A stretch of 64,000 nucleotides of DNA, taken from assembly GCF_019613795.1 (NCBI RefSeq), contig NZ_CP080429.1, forward strand, positions 1,972,501 through 2,036,500, read 5' to 3'. The notes beneath the pieces were generated by a model. The model saw nothing but the letters and a program-made list of their open reading frames with translations. It was not told the DNA's origin and did not search any database. Shown here one piece after another: positions 25,700-34,551 of this stretch (positions are counted from its first letter, which is position 1; every line of letters starts with the position of its first letter). The position numbers and the translations under genes were made by a program. Source of the DNA: Flavobacterium litorale. Lineage in GTDB: Bacteria > Bacteroidota > Bacteroidia > Flavobacteriales > Flavobacteriaceae.

Positions 25700-27160
25700 T
25701 TATTTTTTAATTAGTTTTCTTATTTTAATACCAAAAGCGGCAAAAATAAGTGTCATTATTGGGCTAATAATATTAAAGAAAGCATACGGTACGTATTCGA
25801 GTGTACCAACACCCAATACACCCGATTGGTAAGCACCGCAGGTATTCCAAGGTACTAGTACCGATGTTACGGTACCCGAATCTTCGATGGTTCGGCTCAA
25901 GTTTTCTGGAGCAAGTCCTTTTTCCTTATAGGCATCAGCAAACATTTTACCAGGTACTACAATAGCAAGATATTGGTCGGATGCTGTTACATTTAGCACG
26001 GCGCAACTAGCAACGGTACTCGCAAATAACCCAAATATACCTTTTGCTACTTTTAGTAATGCATTACTAATGGTACGTAACGCACCAATAGCTTCCATAA
26101 CACCACCAAAAACCATAGCACATAGTATGAGCCAAATGGTTCCCATCATCTTCTTCATACCACCCGATGTAAACAGTCCTTGCAGCATTTCGTTATCAGT
26201 AGGTACAGTGGTTTCTACCGTAATAGCATTCATTACACCTTTATACCCCGATGTAAAGTTTAGTATGTTTGAGCCTCCTATTTTGGCTACGAGTTCGGGT
26301 TGGAATATAAGCGCAAATAACCCACCCAATAATGTGCCCAACATAAGGGCTATAAGGGGTTCAGTTTTTTTTACGATGAGTAGTATAACAATAAGTGGAA
26401 CAATAAATAACCATCCGCTTATGGTAAAACTTTCTTTTATTGCTGCTAGCGTTTCTGGAGCATCGGCGGTGCCCGATGTAGTTTGTGTAATGCCCAGAAC
26501 TACAAAAATAATTAGTGTTATAATGTACGTAGGTACGGTGGTAAATGCCATATAACGGATGTGCGTAAACAAATCGGTGCCTGCCATAGCAGGGGCAAGG
26601 TTGGTAGTATCGGATAGGGGCGACATTTTGTCGCCAAAGTAAGCGCCTGATATTACTGCACCAGCTACCATACCCGAGTTAATACCCATAGCATTACCAA
26701 TACCAATTAAGGCTATACCTACGGTTGCCGAGGTTGTCCATGAGCTGCCTGTTGCAATGGATATTATGGAGCATATTACTACGCAGGCAGGTAAAAAAAC
26801 ATCGGGATTGAGTATTTGCAAGCCATAGTATATCATGGCGGGGATAATACCACTAAGTAACCATGTACCCGAAAGCGCGCCTACCAGTAGTAGTATTAAT
26901 ATGGCTCCTGCGGTTGATTTTATGTTTTTAGATACCTTTTCGAGCATTTTTGTATAGGGTATCTTGTTGGCAAACCCTACAATAGCTGCAATTGCCCCAC
27001 CAATAAGCAAAACAAATTGGTTAGAGCCGCTAAGGGCATCATCGCCATAAACATAAACGTTATAGGCTAATATTATAATAAGGAGTATAATAGGAATAAG
27101 TGCTTGCCATAGGCTAATTAGCTTTTTGGCTTCGGGAGTGCTAGTAGGAGTATTGTCCAT
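25700..27160 (-). CDS. nhaC: Na+/H+ antiporter NhaC family
   Basis: Predicted 486-residue integral membrane protein with about 12 helices. Features are the ATGSSWTTSATVGIALIGIG stretch, GAVISGAYFGDKMSPLSDTTNLAPAMAGTDLF (signature of the NhaC branch of the IT superfamily, with ion-binding Asp and Ser/Thr), and the inverted-repeat counterpart IEDSGTVTSVLVPWNTCGAYQSGVLG. It exchanges cytoplasmic Na+ for H+. It is monocistronic, with no clear promoter visible. Confidence 0.92.
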   Translation of the reverse strand: MDNTPTSTPEAKKLISLWQALIPIILLIIILAYNVYVYGDDALSGSNQFVLLIGGAIAAIVGFANKIPYTKMLEKVSKNIKSTAGAILILLLVGALSGTWLLSGIIPAMIYYGLQILNPDVFLPACVVICSIISIATGSSWTTSATVGIALIGIGNAMGINSGMVAGAVISGAYFGDKMSPLSDTTNLAPAMAGTDLFTHIRYMAFTTVPTYIITLIIFVVLGITQTTSGTADAPETLAAIKESFTISGWLFIVPLIVILLIVKKTEPLIALMLGTLLGGLFALIFQPELVAKIGGSNILNFTSGYKGVMNAITVETTVPTDNEMLQGLFTSGGMKKMMGTIWLILCAMVFGGVMEAIGALRTISNALLKVAKGIFGLFASTVASCAVLNVTASDQYLAIVVPGKMFADAYKEKGLAPENLSRTIEDSGTVTSVLVPWNTCGAYQSGVLGVGTLEYVPYAFFNIISPIMTLIFAAFGIKIRKLIKK

Positions 27161-27254
27161 GTAAAATATGCAGGTATTAAAGAATGCAATTTAATAAAAT
27201 TATACTAATGCTAATTTAATAGGCACATTTAATAGCAAAAATGAAATTTAGTTT

Positions 27255-28031
27255 TTAAAACTTCTCAAATACACCCAAACCAAATAGTGCAAAATCGTAT
27301 TTAACAGGATCATTAGCATCCATTAAGCGCAATTGTACATCTAATTCAGCTAACGCTTTGGCATCGTTTTGTTTACGGGTAAGTATGCCTAGTTTTCGGG
27401 CTACGTTACCACTATGCACATCCAGCGGGCAGGAGAGGGCTGCAGGCGGTATGCTTTTCCAAATACCCAAATCTACCCCTGTAGTATCGTTACGTACCAT
27501 CCAACGTAAAAACATATTAATACGCTTGGCTGCTGAGCCTTTTAAGGGATCTGATACATGTTTTTGAGTACGCTGTGCATGTTCAATTTCAAAAAATACT
27601 TTTTTAAACTCGTGTATGCTTTTTTGTAGGCTATTACTGGTTAGGCTTTTCTCGAATACTGCTTCGAGCCCGTTATGTTTAGTATAAATGTTTTTTAATG
27701 CTTTTACAAATGTAGTAAAGTCGGTTCCGTTAAATGTACGGTGTACAAAAGTGGCTAACGACTCTAAATGATGCTCTTTATGATTCATTATAAAATCATA
27801 TGGACTGTTACCCATCAGGTTCATCATTTTATGCGCATTGTTAATAATCATCTTACGATTACCCCATGCAATGGTAGCAGCCAAAAATCCCGCTATTTCA
27901 ATATCTTCTTTTTCGGTAAATAAATGGGGTATTTGTATCGGATCCGATTCAATAAAATCAGGTTTATTATACAATATTACCTTTTCGTCTAAAAATTCTT
28001 TTAGCTCGTTTGCTACTATTTTTGTTGTCAT
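27255..28031 (-). CDS. TIGR02757-like conserved protein, function unknown
   Basis: Predicted 258-residue soluble protein. The features DPIQIPHLFTEKEDIEIAGFLAATIAWGNRKMIINNAHKMMNLMGNSPYDFI and the C-terminal ALSCPLDVHSGNVARKLGILTRKQNDAKALAELD match the TIGR02757 family, found mainly in Bacteroidota. A HhH-like DNA-glycosylase relationship has been suggested for this sort of fold, but I do not rely on it. It lies 63 bp downstream of the LolD-like ATPase gene, so they are probably co-transcribed. Confidence 0.85.
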   Translation of the reverse strand: MTTKIVANELKEFLDEKVILYNKPDFIESDPIQIPHLFTEKEDIEIAGFLAATIAWGNRKMIINNAHKMMNLMGNSPYDFIMNHKEHHLESLATFVHRTFNGTDFTTFVKALKNIYTKHNGLEAVFEKSLTSNSLQKSIHEFKKVFFEIEHAQRTQKHVSDPLKGSAAKRINMFLRWMVRNDTTGVDLGIWKSIPPAALSCPLDVHSGNVARKLGILTRKQNDAKALAELDVQLRLMDANDPVKYDFALFGLGVFEKF

Positions 28032-28094
28032 GAAATAAGCTAAAGCTTTTAAATAATTATTTTACGCTAGTTGTATTGCTTGATAAATACTTGG

Positions 28095-28760
28095 TTACTG
28101 TTGTATTATTTTACCATCACTCATTACCAGTTTTCGGTCTGCCATATTAGCTAATTCTTCGTTGTGGGTAACAATTACAAAAGTTTGTCCCATTTCATCA
28201 CGAAGTTTAAAAAATAGTTTATGAAGGTTTTCAGCCGATGCCGTATCAAGATTACCCGAAGGCTCATCGGCAAAAATTACAGCAGGATTATTAATTAACG
28301 CTCTAGCTACAGCCACACGTTGCTGTTCTCCACCCGATAATTCGCCAGGCTTGTGGTTAATACGGTGCGAGAGCCCCAGGTATTCCAATAATCGTTTTGC
28401 TTCGGTTTCTATTTCACTTTTAGATTTATTGGCAATGTAACCAGGTATGCAAACATTTTCGAGCGCAGAAAATTCAGGGAGTAATTGATGAAACTGAAAT
28501 ATAAACCCCAGTTGCAGGTTCCGAAAACGAGATAGCACCTTATCCTTCATATCCAATACATTCTCGTTATTAATTAGTAACAATGTATCTTCTTCTTTAC
28601 TAGGTCTGTCCAGCGTACCCAGCAATTGTAATAGTGTTGTTTTTCCAGCACCCGATGCGCCCACTATAGCTACAATTTCACCTTTTTTTATGTGTAGGCT
28701 TACCCCTTTTAAAACATGCAGGTTGCCGTAATGTTTATGTATATTTTTTGCTTGTATCAT
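28095..28760 (-). CDS. ABC transporter ATPase, LolD/MacB-like
   Basis: Predicted 221-residue ATPase with Walker [19 protein letters not shown], a Q-loop in the [18 protein letters not shown] region, the signature [19 protein letters not shown] and Walker [13 protein letters not shown]. The [18 protein letters not shown] segment and size are characteristic of LolD, which extracts lipoproteins for transport to the outer membrane, and of MacB-type exporters. The LolC/E partner is not in this neighbourhood. I prefer the ATG at 28760 ([12 protein letters not shown]) over a GTG five codons upstream, because the domain begins here. Confidence 0.87.
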   Translation of the reverse strand: MIQAKNIHKHYGNLHVLKGVSLHIKKGEIVAIVGASGAGKTTLLQLLGTLDRPSKEEDTLLLINNENVLDMKDKVLSRFRNLQLGFIFQFHQLLPEFSALENVCIPGYIANKSKSEIETEAKRLLEYLGLSHRINHKPGELSGGEQQRVAVARALINNPAVIFADEPSGNLDTASAENLHKLFFKLRDEMGQTFVIVTHNEELANMADRKLVMSDGKIIQQ

Positions 28761-28899
28761 GCATACAGTTTTCACAAAGAAACAAACAATTTAAAAAACA
28801 ATACAGCTTTTTTGGCACAATATTTCGTGTGTAATTGTTGTAAAGTTTCGTTAACCAAACTTTAATTACAAATACGAATCATTAATTTTGAACTTAATT

Positions 28900-29565
28900 A
28901 TGAATAGAGCAACAGTAATATTACTAACAATGATATCATTTTCATGCCAATCGAATACTAAAAATTCGATAGCGGAAGACGATATACTAAATGACCAAAA
29001 AGAAAACACAAATATAATGGAGAATACAAAAACTGAAACCGCCATTTTTGCTGGCGGATGCTTTTGGTGTACCGAAGCTTTTTTTACCGATTTAAAAGGA
29101 GTTACCGAAGTAGTTTCGGGCTACATAGGAGGAACAGTAGAGAATCCGACCTATAAAGAAGTGTGTAGTGGTTCTACAGGGCATGCCGAAGCGATTAAAA
29201 TAATATTTAATCCGGATGAGGTAGCTTATGAGGATTTACTTGAAGTGTTTTTTGCTACACACGACCCCACTACGTTGAACAGACAAGGGGCAGATGTAGG
29301 AACCCAGTACCGAAGCGAAATATTTTACACTACTCCAGAGCAAAAGGTAGCTGCTGAGAATTTTATTAAACTACTTACAGAACAGAACATATTTGGTAAA
29401 ATAATAGTTACTAAAGTATCTGAAGCTAGTACGTTTTATGCTGCCGAAGATTATCACCAGGATTATTATGCACAAAACCAAAACCAACCTTATTGCCAAG
29501 CGGTGATAACTCCAAAGTTGGAAAAACTTAAAAAGAATTATAAGTCGAAGCTTAAAAAGCAATAA
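28900..29565 (+). CDS. msrA: Peptide methionine-S-sulfoxide reductase, with lipoprotein-like N-terminus
   Basis: Predicted 221-residue protein. The first 18 or so residues form a signal with a lipobox-like ISFSC (Cys at about 16), so it appears exported and lipid-anchored, unlike the cytoplasmic MsrA. The reductase domain starts at about residue 45, with the catalytic GGCFWCTEAFF. EVVSGYIGG, STGHAEAI, DPTTLNRQGADVGTQYRSEI and YHQDYYAQN follow. It repairs S-epimer methionine sulfoxide. I take the ATG at 28900 over a TTG four codons upstream. The C end is Lys-rich. Confidence 0.94.
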   Translation: MNRATVILLTMISFSCQSNTKNSIAEDDILNDQKENTNIMENTKTETAIFAGGCFWCTEAFFTDLKGVTEVVSGYIGGTVENPTYKEVCSGSTGHAEAIKIIFNPDEVAYEDLLEVFFATHDPTTLNRQGADVGTQYRSEIFYTTPEQKVAAENFIKLLTEQNIFGKIIVTKVSEASTFYAAEDYHQDYYAQNQNQPYCQAVITPKLEKLKKNYKSKLKKQ

Positions 29566-29568
29566 ACT

Positions 29569-29598
29569 AAAAGCCCCACTTACAAGTGGGGCTTTTTT
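29569..29598 (+). terminator. Terminator after msrA
   Basis: A stem of at least 12 bp (AAAAGCCCCACTT with AAGTGGGGCTTTTTT) and a very short loop, directly after the msrA stop. Confidence 0.92.
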
Positions 29599-29902
29599 AT
29601 TTTTTAAATAGAAATCCTAGTCCTATGCTTTTAAGCATTCGTTTTTCAAAATTCCAGAAAAATTTGAACTGTCCTGATATAAATCCGAAAAATACAAGCA
29701 GTACTTGGTATATCGGAAAAATGAGTATTAGGTACAACGGAATGTAAATATATAATGGTAGGGTATCTTTAGTTATATTCATGTACCCTAATACAGGTTT
29801 TGATAAGTATGCTGATGTTGAACCTGTAATAGCAAACACTATAAAAATAACTACAAGCTGAAAATTACTTGTTATGCCCCAACGTTTTTTTAGTTTTTCC
29901 AT
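29597..29902 (-). CDS. Small membrane protein (DUF6787-like)
   Basis: Predicted 101-residue protein with two membrane segments (about 14-34 and 47-68), then a charged segment FISGQFKFFWNFEKRMLKSIG. The N-terminal MEKLKKRWGITSNFQ and the FFGFISGQFKFFWNFEKRM block match the DUF6787 family of Flavobacteriaceae. Function unknown. It ends 1 bp inside the msrA terminator and starts 30 bp after the next gene's stop, so both are probably on one transcript. Confidence 0.75.
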   Translation of the reverse strand: MEKLKKRWGITSNFQLVVIFIVFAITGSTSAYLSKPVLGYMNITKDTLPLYIYIPLYLILIFPIYQVLLVFFGFISGQFKFFWNFEKRMLKSIGLGFLFKK

Positions 29903-29932
29903 AATAAATACCTCCTAGCAAAGATACCAGTT

Positions 29933-30376
29933 TTAAAACTCAGGTACAACCCCGCCAAGCCTTTGTTTGTTGGTTTGCTGAAAGTATACCAAGTAATTAT
30001 AAAGCAGATAATTTACCTCGTAACCATAGTCTATTTGAGGTCTGTAATCTATCTCCATTAAATATAAATTTCCATAGCGTTGTGGCGTGCGGGCACGTAT
30101 ATTCCACTCGGTAACCCAACGTTGGTTTTTTATTTCTAAGTAAGGTTGCTCATAGTAGCCTCTGCGTTGCGCTCTGGATGCCAACCATCCGTTAAATCCA
30201 GGATCTATAATTATAACTTCATATTCCAGTTCGTCATTGGCTATGCGTACCGTGTCGCCCAGTTGTGTAGGATTTTCCTTCTTTGCAATAGATGATTGAT
30301 TCTGAATACTTTTTTGTGGTTTACAGCTAAAAAATAGCAGTATGCCCATTACAACTATACCAATGCACTTTTTCAT
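29933..30376 (-). CDS. Lipoprotein of DUF6146-like family
   Basis: Predicted 147-residue lipoprotein, lipobox LLFFSC (Cys at about 18). The mature part contains LEYEVIIIDPGFNGWLASRAQRRGYYEQPYLEIKNQRWVTEWNIRA and a C-terminal NYLLYNYLVYFQQTNKQRLGG. These blocks are characteristic of DUF6146, conserved in Flavobacteriaceae and of unknown role. Likely co-transcribed with the downstream DUF6787-like gene. Confidence 0.8.
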   Translation of the reverse strand: MKKCIGIVVMGILLFFSCKPQKSIQNQSSIAKKENPTQLGDTVRIANDELEYEVIIIDPGFNGWLASRAQRRGYYEQPYLEIKNQRWVTEWNIRARTPQRYGNLYLMEIDYRPQIDYGYEVNYLLYNYLVYFQQTNKQRLGGVVPEF

Positions 30377-30401
30377 AGAATTTATTTTGTATAAATTTAA
30401 A

Positions 30402-30438
30402 AAAAAAGATGGCTTCCCTGTTACAGAAAAACCATCTT
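30402..30438 (-). terminator. Terminator of the YtxH-like gene
   Basis: Minus-strand AAGATGGTTT pairs with AAGCCATCTT, followed by a T tract, 33 bp after the stop at 30471. Confidence 0.82.
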
Positions 30439-30470
30439 ACTTAGTATTTTAACAAGTTTATAATACTTGT

Positions 30471-30719
30471 TTATACATTTGTTTCTATTACTTTTGGGGC
30501 TACCTCAGTAGTTTCTCTTCCCTTTTGTGTTATTTCATCAAACCTTTTACGGGCATAGTCTTTTACGCTAGCAAAGCGCTCTTTAATATCACTACCTAGT
30601 TCATCTGCTTTCGCAGATAGTCCGTCAAGATGTCCTTTTTTCTTTAATACTATTCCTACTACTGCTAATGCTGCAATTCCTGCGGCAACGCCCGCTACTA
30701 CTTTCGTATTGCTCATCAT
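30471..30719 (-). CDS. YtxH-like small membrane protein
   Basis: Predicted 82-residue protein. A glycine/alanine-rich membrane helix (VVAGVAAGIAALAVVGIVL, about 6-24) is followed by a charged amphipathic helix (KKGHLDGLSAKADELGSDIKERFASVKDYARKRFDEI). This is the YtxH/general-stress protein layout. No detailed function is known. Monocistronic. Confidence 0.7.
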   Translation of the reverse strand: MMSNTKVVAGVAAGIAALAVVGIVLKKKGHLDGLSAKADELGSDIKERFASVKDYARKRFDEITQKGRETTEVAPKVIETNV

Positions 30720-31096
30720 TTATCTTTTTAAGTTATTAAAATATTTTAGTACTATAACAAGGTAACAACTTATATTGTTTTTCCTTTGTTACACCACTAA
30801 ATTAGGCATTACTATAGGCTCTGAGTACTAAGGTTATCTTAAAGTTTATATACGTCGGTATAATTTAACCTTTTCTTAATTAATACTCTAAACGTTTACG
30901 TACCAAATGTTAAATTTTGATTACAGCACCTTTCAATAATGACTTTAGTATACTACAATATGAGAAAGCTAAAAGATCTTTTAAAAGTATTTTAAACTCA
31001 TAAATTGTAAAGGTGTATTGTTGTTTAATAACCAGTTAACTATAATAAAATAAATAGATTAGCAGTAGTATTTTATAGTTTTGCTTTTATAAGTAC
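30720..31096. other. Intergenic gap, nothing recognised
   Basis: 377 bp of very AT-rich sequence between the YtxH-like gene and a small unknown gene. I see no frame with coding character and no strong hairpin. Confidence 0.5.
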
Positions 31097-31291
31097 CTAT
31101 TTTTTAGAATATGGACTATTAGAATAGTTCTTGTTATATATAACCTGATCAATTGTAGATAGAGATAGGTTATTAAACTCAGTACTGATAATTTTTTTAG
31201 CGTCATTACTTTTCATTTTTAGCTGTTTTAGTTGGTGATAACGTTCTAAAATCATTCTGTTTCTTTCTTTTAACAAGTCACTTACTGTCAT
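31097..31291 (-). CDS. Small basic protein, unknown
   Basis: Predicted 64-residue protein, rich in Lys, Arg and Asn. It starts MTVSDLLKERNRMILERYHQL (helical). The middle NDAKKIISTEFNNLSLSTIDQVIYNK resembles a short helix-turn-helix unit as found in small DNA-binding proteins of mobile elements. It is divergent from the HTH regulator gene at 31397, about 105 bp away, a common arrangement for a regulator pair. Function is not assigned. Confidence 0.5.
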   Translation of the reverse strand: MTVSDLLKERNRMILERYHQLKQLKMKSNDAKKIISTEFNNLSLSTIDQVIYNKNYSNSPYSKK

Positions 31292-31396
31292 AAATTATAT
31301 TTTTGCAATAAATTTCTTTATATTTATAAAGATAAGGATTAGAAATTAAATTGTTTAAACGATTAATTATCTACAAATATATTATTAATATTAAAA

Positions 31397-31768
31397 ATGA
31401 AAAACTTTATTGGATTAAATATCAAATATTTGTGCGAAAATAATTTTTTGTCGCAAGATGAGTTTGGTGCTAAGTTTGGATTGAAGAAAAGCGTTGTAGG
31501 AACTTACATTAGAGGTATTTCGTACCCTAAGATAGAAGTGATGCAAAGAATCTGTGAAGAATTTAAGCTTACACTCGACGAATTTATTACGCAGGATTTA
31601 TACCTAAAATATAAAGGGTATACTAGCGGAAATACAACAGCAGAAGTTGCGGAACCTGAAACTCCTGTTTACGAAGCAGAAAAAGAGGCTCTGCTAAAAA
31701 CTATAGAGGCGCAAAAGGAAACTATTGCAGCTATGAAAGTTACAATAGATACTCTTTTACAAAAATAA
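31397..31768 (+). CDS. XRE-family helix-turn-helix regulator with C-terminal coiled coil
   Basis: Predicted 123-residue protein. The HTH domain spans about 5-65: IKYLCENNFLSQDEFGAKFGLKKSVVGTYIRGISYPKIEVMQRICEEFKLTLDEFITQDL. The linker (YTSGNTTAEVAEPETPVYE) leads to a heptad-rich coiled coil (AEKEALLKTIEAQKETIAAMKVTIDTLLQK, about 92-123), likely for dimerisation. Its target is unknown. It is divergent from the small basic gene at 31097. Confidence 0.87.
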   Translation: MKNFIGLNIKYLCENNFLSQDEFGAKFGLKKSVVGTYIRGISYPKIEVMQRICEEFKLTLDEFITQDLYLKYKGYTSGNTTAEVAEPETPVYEAEKEALLKTIEAQKETIAAMKVTIDTLLQK

Positions 31769-31800
31769 AACCATTTTCTTAGTTAAATTTATAAACTGTA

Positions 31801-31826
31801 GCAGGGTTATATTACCCTGCTTTTTT
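31801..31826 (+). terminator. Terminator of the HTH regulator gene
   Basis: GCAGGGT and ACCCTGC form a perfect 7-bp stem around a 6-nt loop, followed by six Ts, 33 bp after the stop. Confidence 0.85.
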
Positions 31827-31924
31827 ATTGCATAAATAGTAGTTTTGTGCAACAAATTGTTAAAAACTTTAAACATTAGTTAATAAAAAAAGTGCTTTTT
31901 TGTAGTTTGTTATTAAAAAATACT

Positions 31925-31932
31925 TACATTTG
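31925..31932 (+). promoter_or_regulatory. Candidate -7 box of the 32059 gene
   Basis: TACATTTG matches the TAnnTTTG consensus. A TTTG lies 22 nt upstream (31899-31902), slightly beyond the usual spacing. The implied leader would be about 120 nt. Confidence 0.35.
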
Positions 31933-32058
31933 TAGTGTAAGGTATTGGTAATATTTATACTTTAACTGACTAATTAATAATAAAATACACGTTTTTCAGT
32001 TTATAGTTTCTTATTTGTCAATCAAAAAAAGGCTTTGTTCATTTAAAAGTAAAAGGTT

Positions 32059-32304
32059 ATGAAACTATTCTCGCTAGTACTCTCTATTATTGTGTTTTTT
32101 ATATCCTTGTATTTTTTCTCGGATAAAGTATCAGAAATTTATAGTCTGAACGATTTTATTTATGTATCGTTATTAGGCATATTAATGACAATATGTATAA
32201 CAGGCATAATTATTAACTGGGATATTTTAATAAAAAATAAAAAGAACAAACTCATGTTGTTTGTTTCAAATAATTTCTCTAAAAAAACAAAAAGACTCCA
32301 ATAA
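32059..32304 (+). CDS. Small two-helix membrane protein
   Basis: Predicted 81-residue protein with two hydrophobic segments (about 2-20 and 33-55) and a Lys-rich C-terminal tail (KNKKNKLMLFVSNNFSKKTKRLQ). No family is recognised. It has its own terminator, which supports a real transcript. Confidence 0.6.
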   Translation: MKLFSLVLSIIVFFISLYFFSDKVSEIYSLNDFIYVSLLGILMTICITGIIINWDILIKNKKNKLMLFVSNNFSKKTKRLQ

Positions 32305-32316
32305 CGGAGTCTTTTT
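32289..32316 (+). terminator. Terminator of the small membrane protein gene
   Basis: AAAGACTCC and GGAGTCTTTTT form a 9-bp stem with a 6-nt loop. The stem starts inside the last codons of the gene. Confidence 0.85.
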
Positions 32317-32358
32317 ATTTTAAGGTACTTTTTTTATAACCAATTACAAGTAACACTA

Positions 32359-33387
32359 TTATTTTCCATCTTTATCTACTACGGGGCGTTCGTCACGATT
32401 AGCCAGTTCCCAAGCAGTTACAAAAGCAAGTTGTGCACGTTTTGCTAATAAGTCGTATTCAATTTTATCGGGCGTATCTGTAGGTTGGTGGTAGTCGGCA
32501 TGTACACCATTAAAGTAAAATATAATTGGAATACCTTTTTTTGCGAAATTGTAATGGTCTGAGCGGTAATAAAACTGATTGGGGTCGTTTCTGTCGTTAA
32601 ACGTATAATCCAGTTCTAAATGGGTATATTTAGCATTAGCAGCCTCATTAATATTGTGCAAATCCGTACTCAATCTGTCCGAACCAATAACATATACATA
32701 GTTCCCATTGTTTTTATGCTCAACATCCCTACGACCAATCATATCAATATTTAGGTTAGCTATGGTGTTTTTTAGCGGGAATAGTGGATTTTCGCTATAG
32801 TAGCGCGAACCGTGCAAACCATACTCCTCTCCAGTAACATGCAAAAATAATATAGAGCGTTTTGGTCCGTAGCCTTCTTTTTTGGCTTCCATAAATGCCT
32901 GAGCAATTTCTAGTAACGATACTGTACCCGAGCCATCATCGTCGGCACCATTGTATACCTCGCCATTTTTCATACCAACATGGTCGTAATGTGCCGATAT
33001 TACCAATATTTCATCTGGTTTTTCGGTACCTTGTATAAAAGCCCATATATTTTCGGAGTCGTTTAAACGAGGGCTAAAATTACGCACCATAAATTCCGAA
33101 GGTACTTTTTGGTAAAAACCATCTGCAATTGTAGGGTAAGAGATGCCGTTTGCCTCGTATTGGCTTATTAGGTATTTTCCAGCGTTTTTTTGCCCTTGTT
33201 GCCCCGTGTCGCGCCCTTCCATTTCATCAGAAGCTACTATGTACAAATGCTTTTCTAAATCAGCAGGCGTAATAGTATTCATGTATTTTGCAACATCTGC
33301 TTTTGCATAATCTTTATGCTGTGCAAGCTGTGTGGTACTACACGATAGTACAAATAGTGATAGTGGCAGCAACAATATTTTTTTCAT
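32359..33387 (-). CDS. M28-family zinc peptidase, lipoprotein
   Basis: Predicted 342-residue protein with a lipobox FVLSC (Cys at about 16), so it is exported. The M28 aminopeptidase/carboxypeptidase core has the zinc ligands in LVISAHYDHVGMK (His and Asp), YNGADDDGSGTVSLLEIA (bridging Asp), HVTGEEYGLHGSRYY (Glu pair), DMIGR and FYYRSDHYNFAKKGIPIIFY (final His). All five metal ligands are in place. It probably cleaves N-terminal residues from peptides outside the cytoplasm. Confidence 0.93.
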   Translation of the reverse strand: MKKILLLPLSLFVLSCSTTQLAQHKDYAKADVAKYMNTITPADLEKHLYIVASDEMEGRDTGQQGQKNAGKYLISQYEANGISYPTIADGFYQKVPSEFMVRNFSPRLNDSENIWAFIQGTEKPDEILVISAHYDHVGMKNGEVYNGADDDGSGTVSLLEIAQAFMEAKKEGYGPKRSILFLHVTGEEYGLHGSRYYSENPLFPLKNTIANLNIDMIGRRDVEHKNNGNYVYVIGSDRLSTDLHNINEAANAKYTHLELDYTFNDRNDPNQFYYRSDHYNFAKKGIPIIFYFNGVHADYHQPTDTPDKIEYDLLAKRAQLAFVTAWELANRDERPVVDKDGK

Positions 33388-33440
33388 AGAAAATTTATTT
33401 TAGTAAATATATTACTTAATCTTAATTGTGCAAAAAATAA

Positions 33441-33468
33441 AAAGCCAGAGTATAAACTCCAGCTTTTT
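33441..33468 (-). terminator. Terminator of the 33494 gene
   Basis: An imperfect stem (AAAGCcaGAG with CTCcaGCTTT) and a T tract on the minus strand, 25 bp after the stop. Confidence 0.7.
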
Positions 33469-33493
33469 ATTTTATTTTTATATCTTTTGATGA

Positions 33494-33991
33494 TTATGGT
33501 TTTAGTTTATCAGGATGATAAAGTACAATATCTTCCATAAGACTGACTATTATTTTAGGTCCGAATTTCATAAGTGCAGCAACCTGAAGTTTGTAGTATT
33601 TCTCATTTTCTAAACGGTCTTCCTTCTGTGCAGTTAGATATATCTCCCATTCTGATTTTGCCTCCTCAATATTGGTAAAAGTTGTCACAAAATAATTTTT
33701 TTCAATCCATGGTATAGGGTCTAATGCTATTTCAGAAATGTCACCTTTGTAATTCATTTTCCTAAAAAATTTATTCCTTAACCTTGCTTTTCTTTTATAC
33801 GATTCGGTATCAAGTTGATTCAGATAAAGCGATTTTAATTCTTTGTAAACTTCATCGTACGAACCAATATTTTCCAAAGTTGAGTCTTGCTTTTTCAAAA
33901 TATGGTAATAAGGCGAAATTTCTTGAGAAAAAGCAACGCTGCTACATATTAAAAATAAAAAGAAGCAGATAAAATGTGATTTTTTTAGCAT
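33494..33991 (-). CDS. Secreted protein, tandem paralogue A of an unrecognised domain
   Basis: Predicted 165-residue protein with a signal peptide (cleavage after SVAFS, about residue 22). The mature domain shares a block with the two genes upstream: RNKFFRKMNYKGD, then WIEKNY, then TTFTNIEEAKSEWEIYLTA. All three show the pattern F..KM.Y.G, W[IV]..N, T.F...EAE.EW. I do not recognise the domain from known families. It probably acts in the periplasm or on the surface. Each of the last two genes has its own hairpin after it. Confidence 0.72.
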   Translation of the reverse strand: MLKKSHFICFFLFLICSSVAFSQEISPYYHILKKQDSTLENIGSYDEVYKELKSLYLNQLDTESYKRKARLRNKFFRKMNYKGDISEIALDPIPWIEKNYFVTTFTNIEEAKSEWEIYLTAQKEDRLENEKYYKLQVAALMKFGPKIIVSLMEDIVLYHPDKLKP

Positions 33992-34017
33992 TGGATATAT
34001 TTTAATTTTTTAGATAG

Positions 34018-34047
34018 AAAAGCCAGAGTATTAACTCTGGCTTTTTA
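34018..34047 (-). terminator. Terminator of the 34048 gene
   Basis: AAAAGCCAGAGT and ACTCTGGCTTTTT form a nearly perfect stem with a T tract, immediately after the stop. Confidence 0.85.
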
Positions 34048-34533
34048 TTACTCAAAGAGCCAAGGATTGGTGGTTCTTTGGTGGTTTGCTCTTACATCTT
34101 TTACCACATCTTTAAACACATCAATATGTTTCATTATAAACTCTCCGTAATATTTATGATATTCATAATTTTCTTTCCAATCTATCATTTTTGCGTCTAT
34201 ATAGGCTTGCCATTCACTTTCTGCTTCCTCTATGCTCGAAAATTCTGTTCGGTCAATATTCTCTTTTACCCAAGTCAAACCACGTAACATTATATCAAAG
34301 TCATTACCATTATAGTTCATTTTTTTTTTGAACTCATAAGACAGCCTTCGCATTTTTAAATTAGGCTCTGAACAATAATAATTTAAAAACTTCTCATAAA
34401 ACTCCTTATACTTTGCGTTATAAATGCTATCGGTTTTTGTAGTTGTACTTTCAGTTGTTAACGATTGTGAGAAACCGTTACCACAACCACAAAAAAGCAA
34501 AGCAATATATATTAATAGATTTTTTTTGTACAT
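34048..34533 (-). CDS. Secreted protein, tandem paralogue B of an unrecognised domain
   Basis: Predicted 161-residue protein. The N-terminal signal is lipoprotein-like (IALLFCGCGNG, Cys at about 15 or 17). It shares with its neighbours the block YEFKKKMNYNGND, LTWVKENIDRTEF and SSIEEAESEWQAYIDAK. Its spacing to the next paralogue upstream is 18 bp, so the two are co-transcribed. Function unknown. Confidence 0.72.
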   Translation of the reverse strand: MYKKNLLIYIALLFCGCGNGFSQSLTTESTTTKTDSIYNAKYKEFYEKFLNYYCSEPNLKMRRLSYEFKKKMNYNGNDFDIMLRGLTWVKENIDRTEFSSIEEAESEWQAYIDAKMIDWKENYEYHKYYGEFIMKHIDVFKDVVKDVRANHQRTTNPWLFE

Positions 34534-34551
34534 GCACGTTAATTTTTGAAG

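Noticed and set aside
28883..28890. TAATTTTG as promoter of msrA
   Set aside because: It would start transcription only about 3 nt before the ATG, so it is likely not the main promoter.
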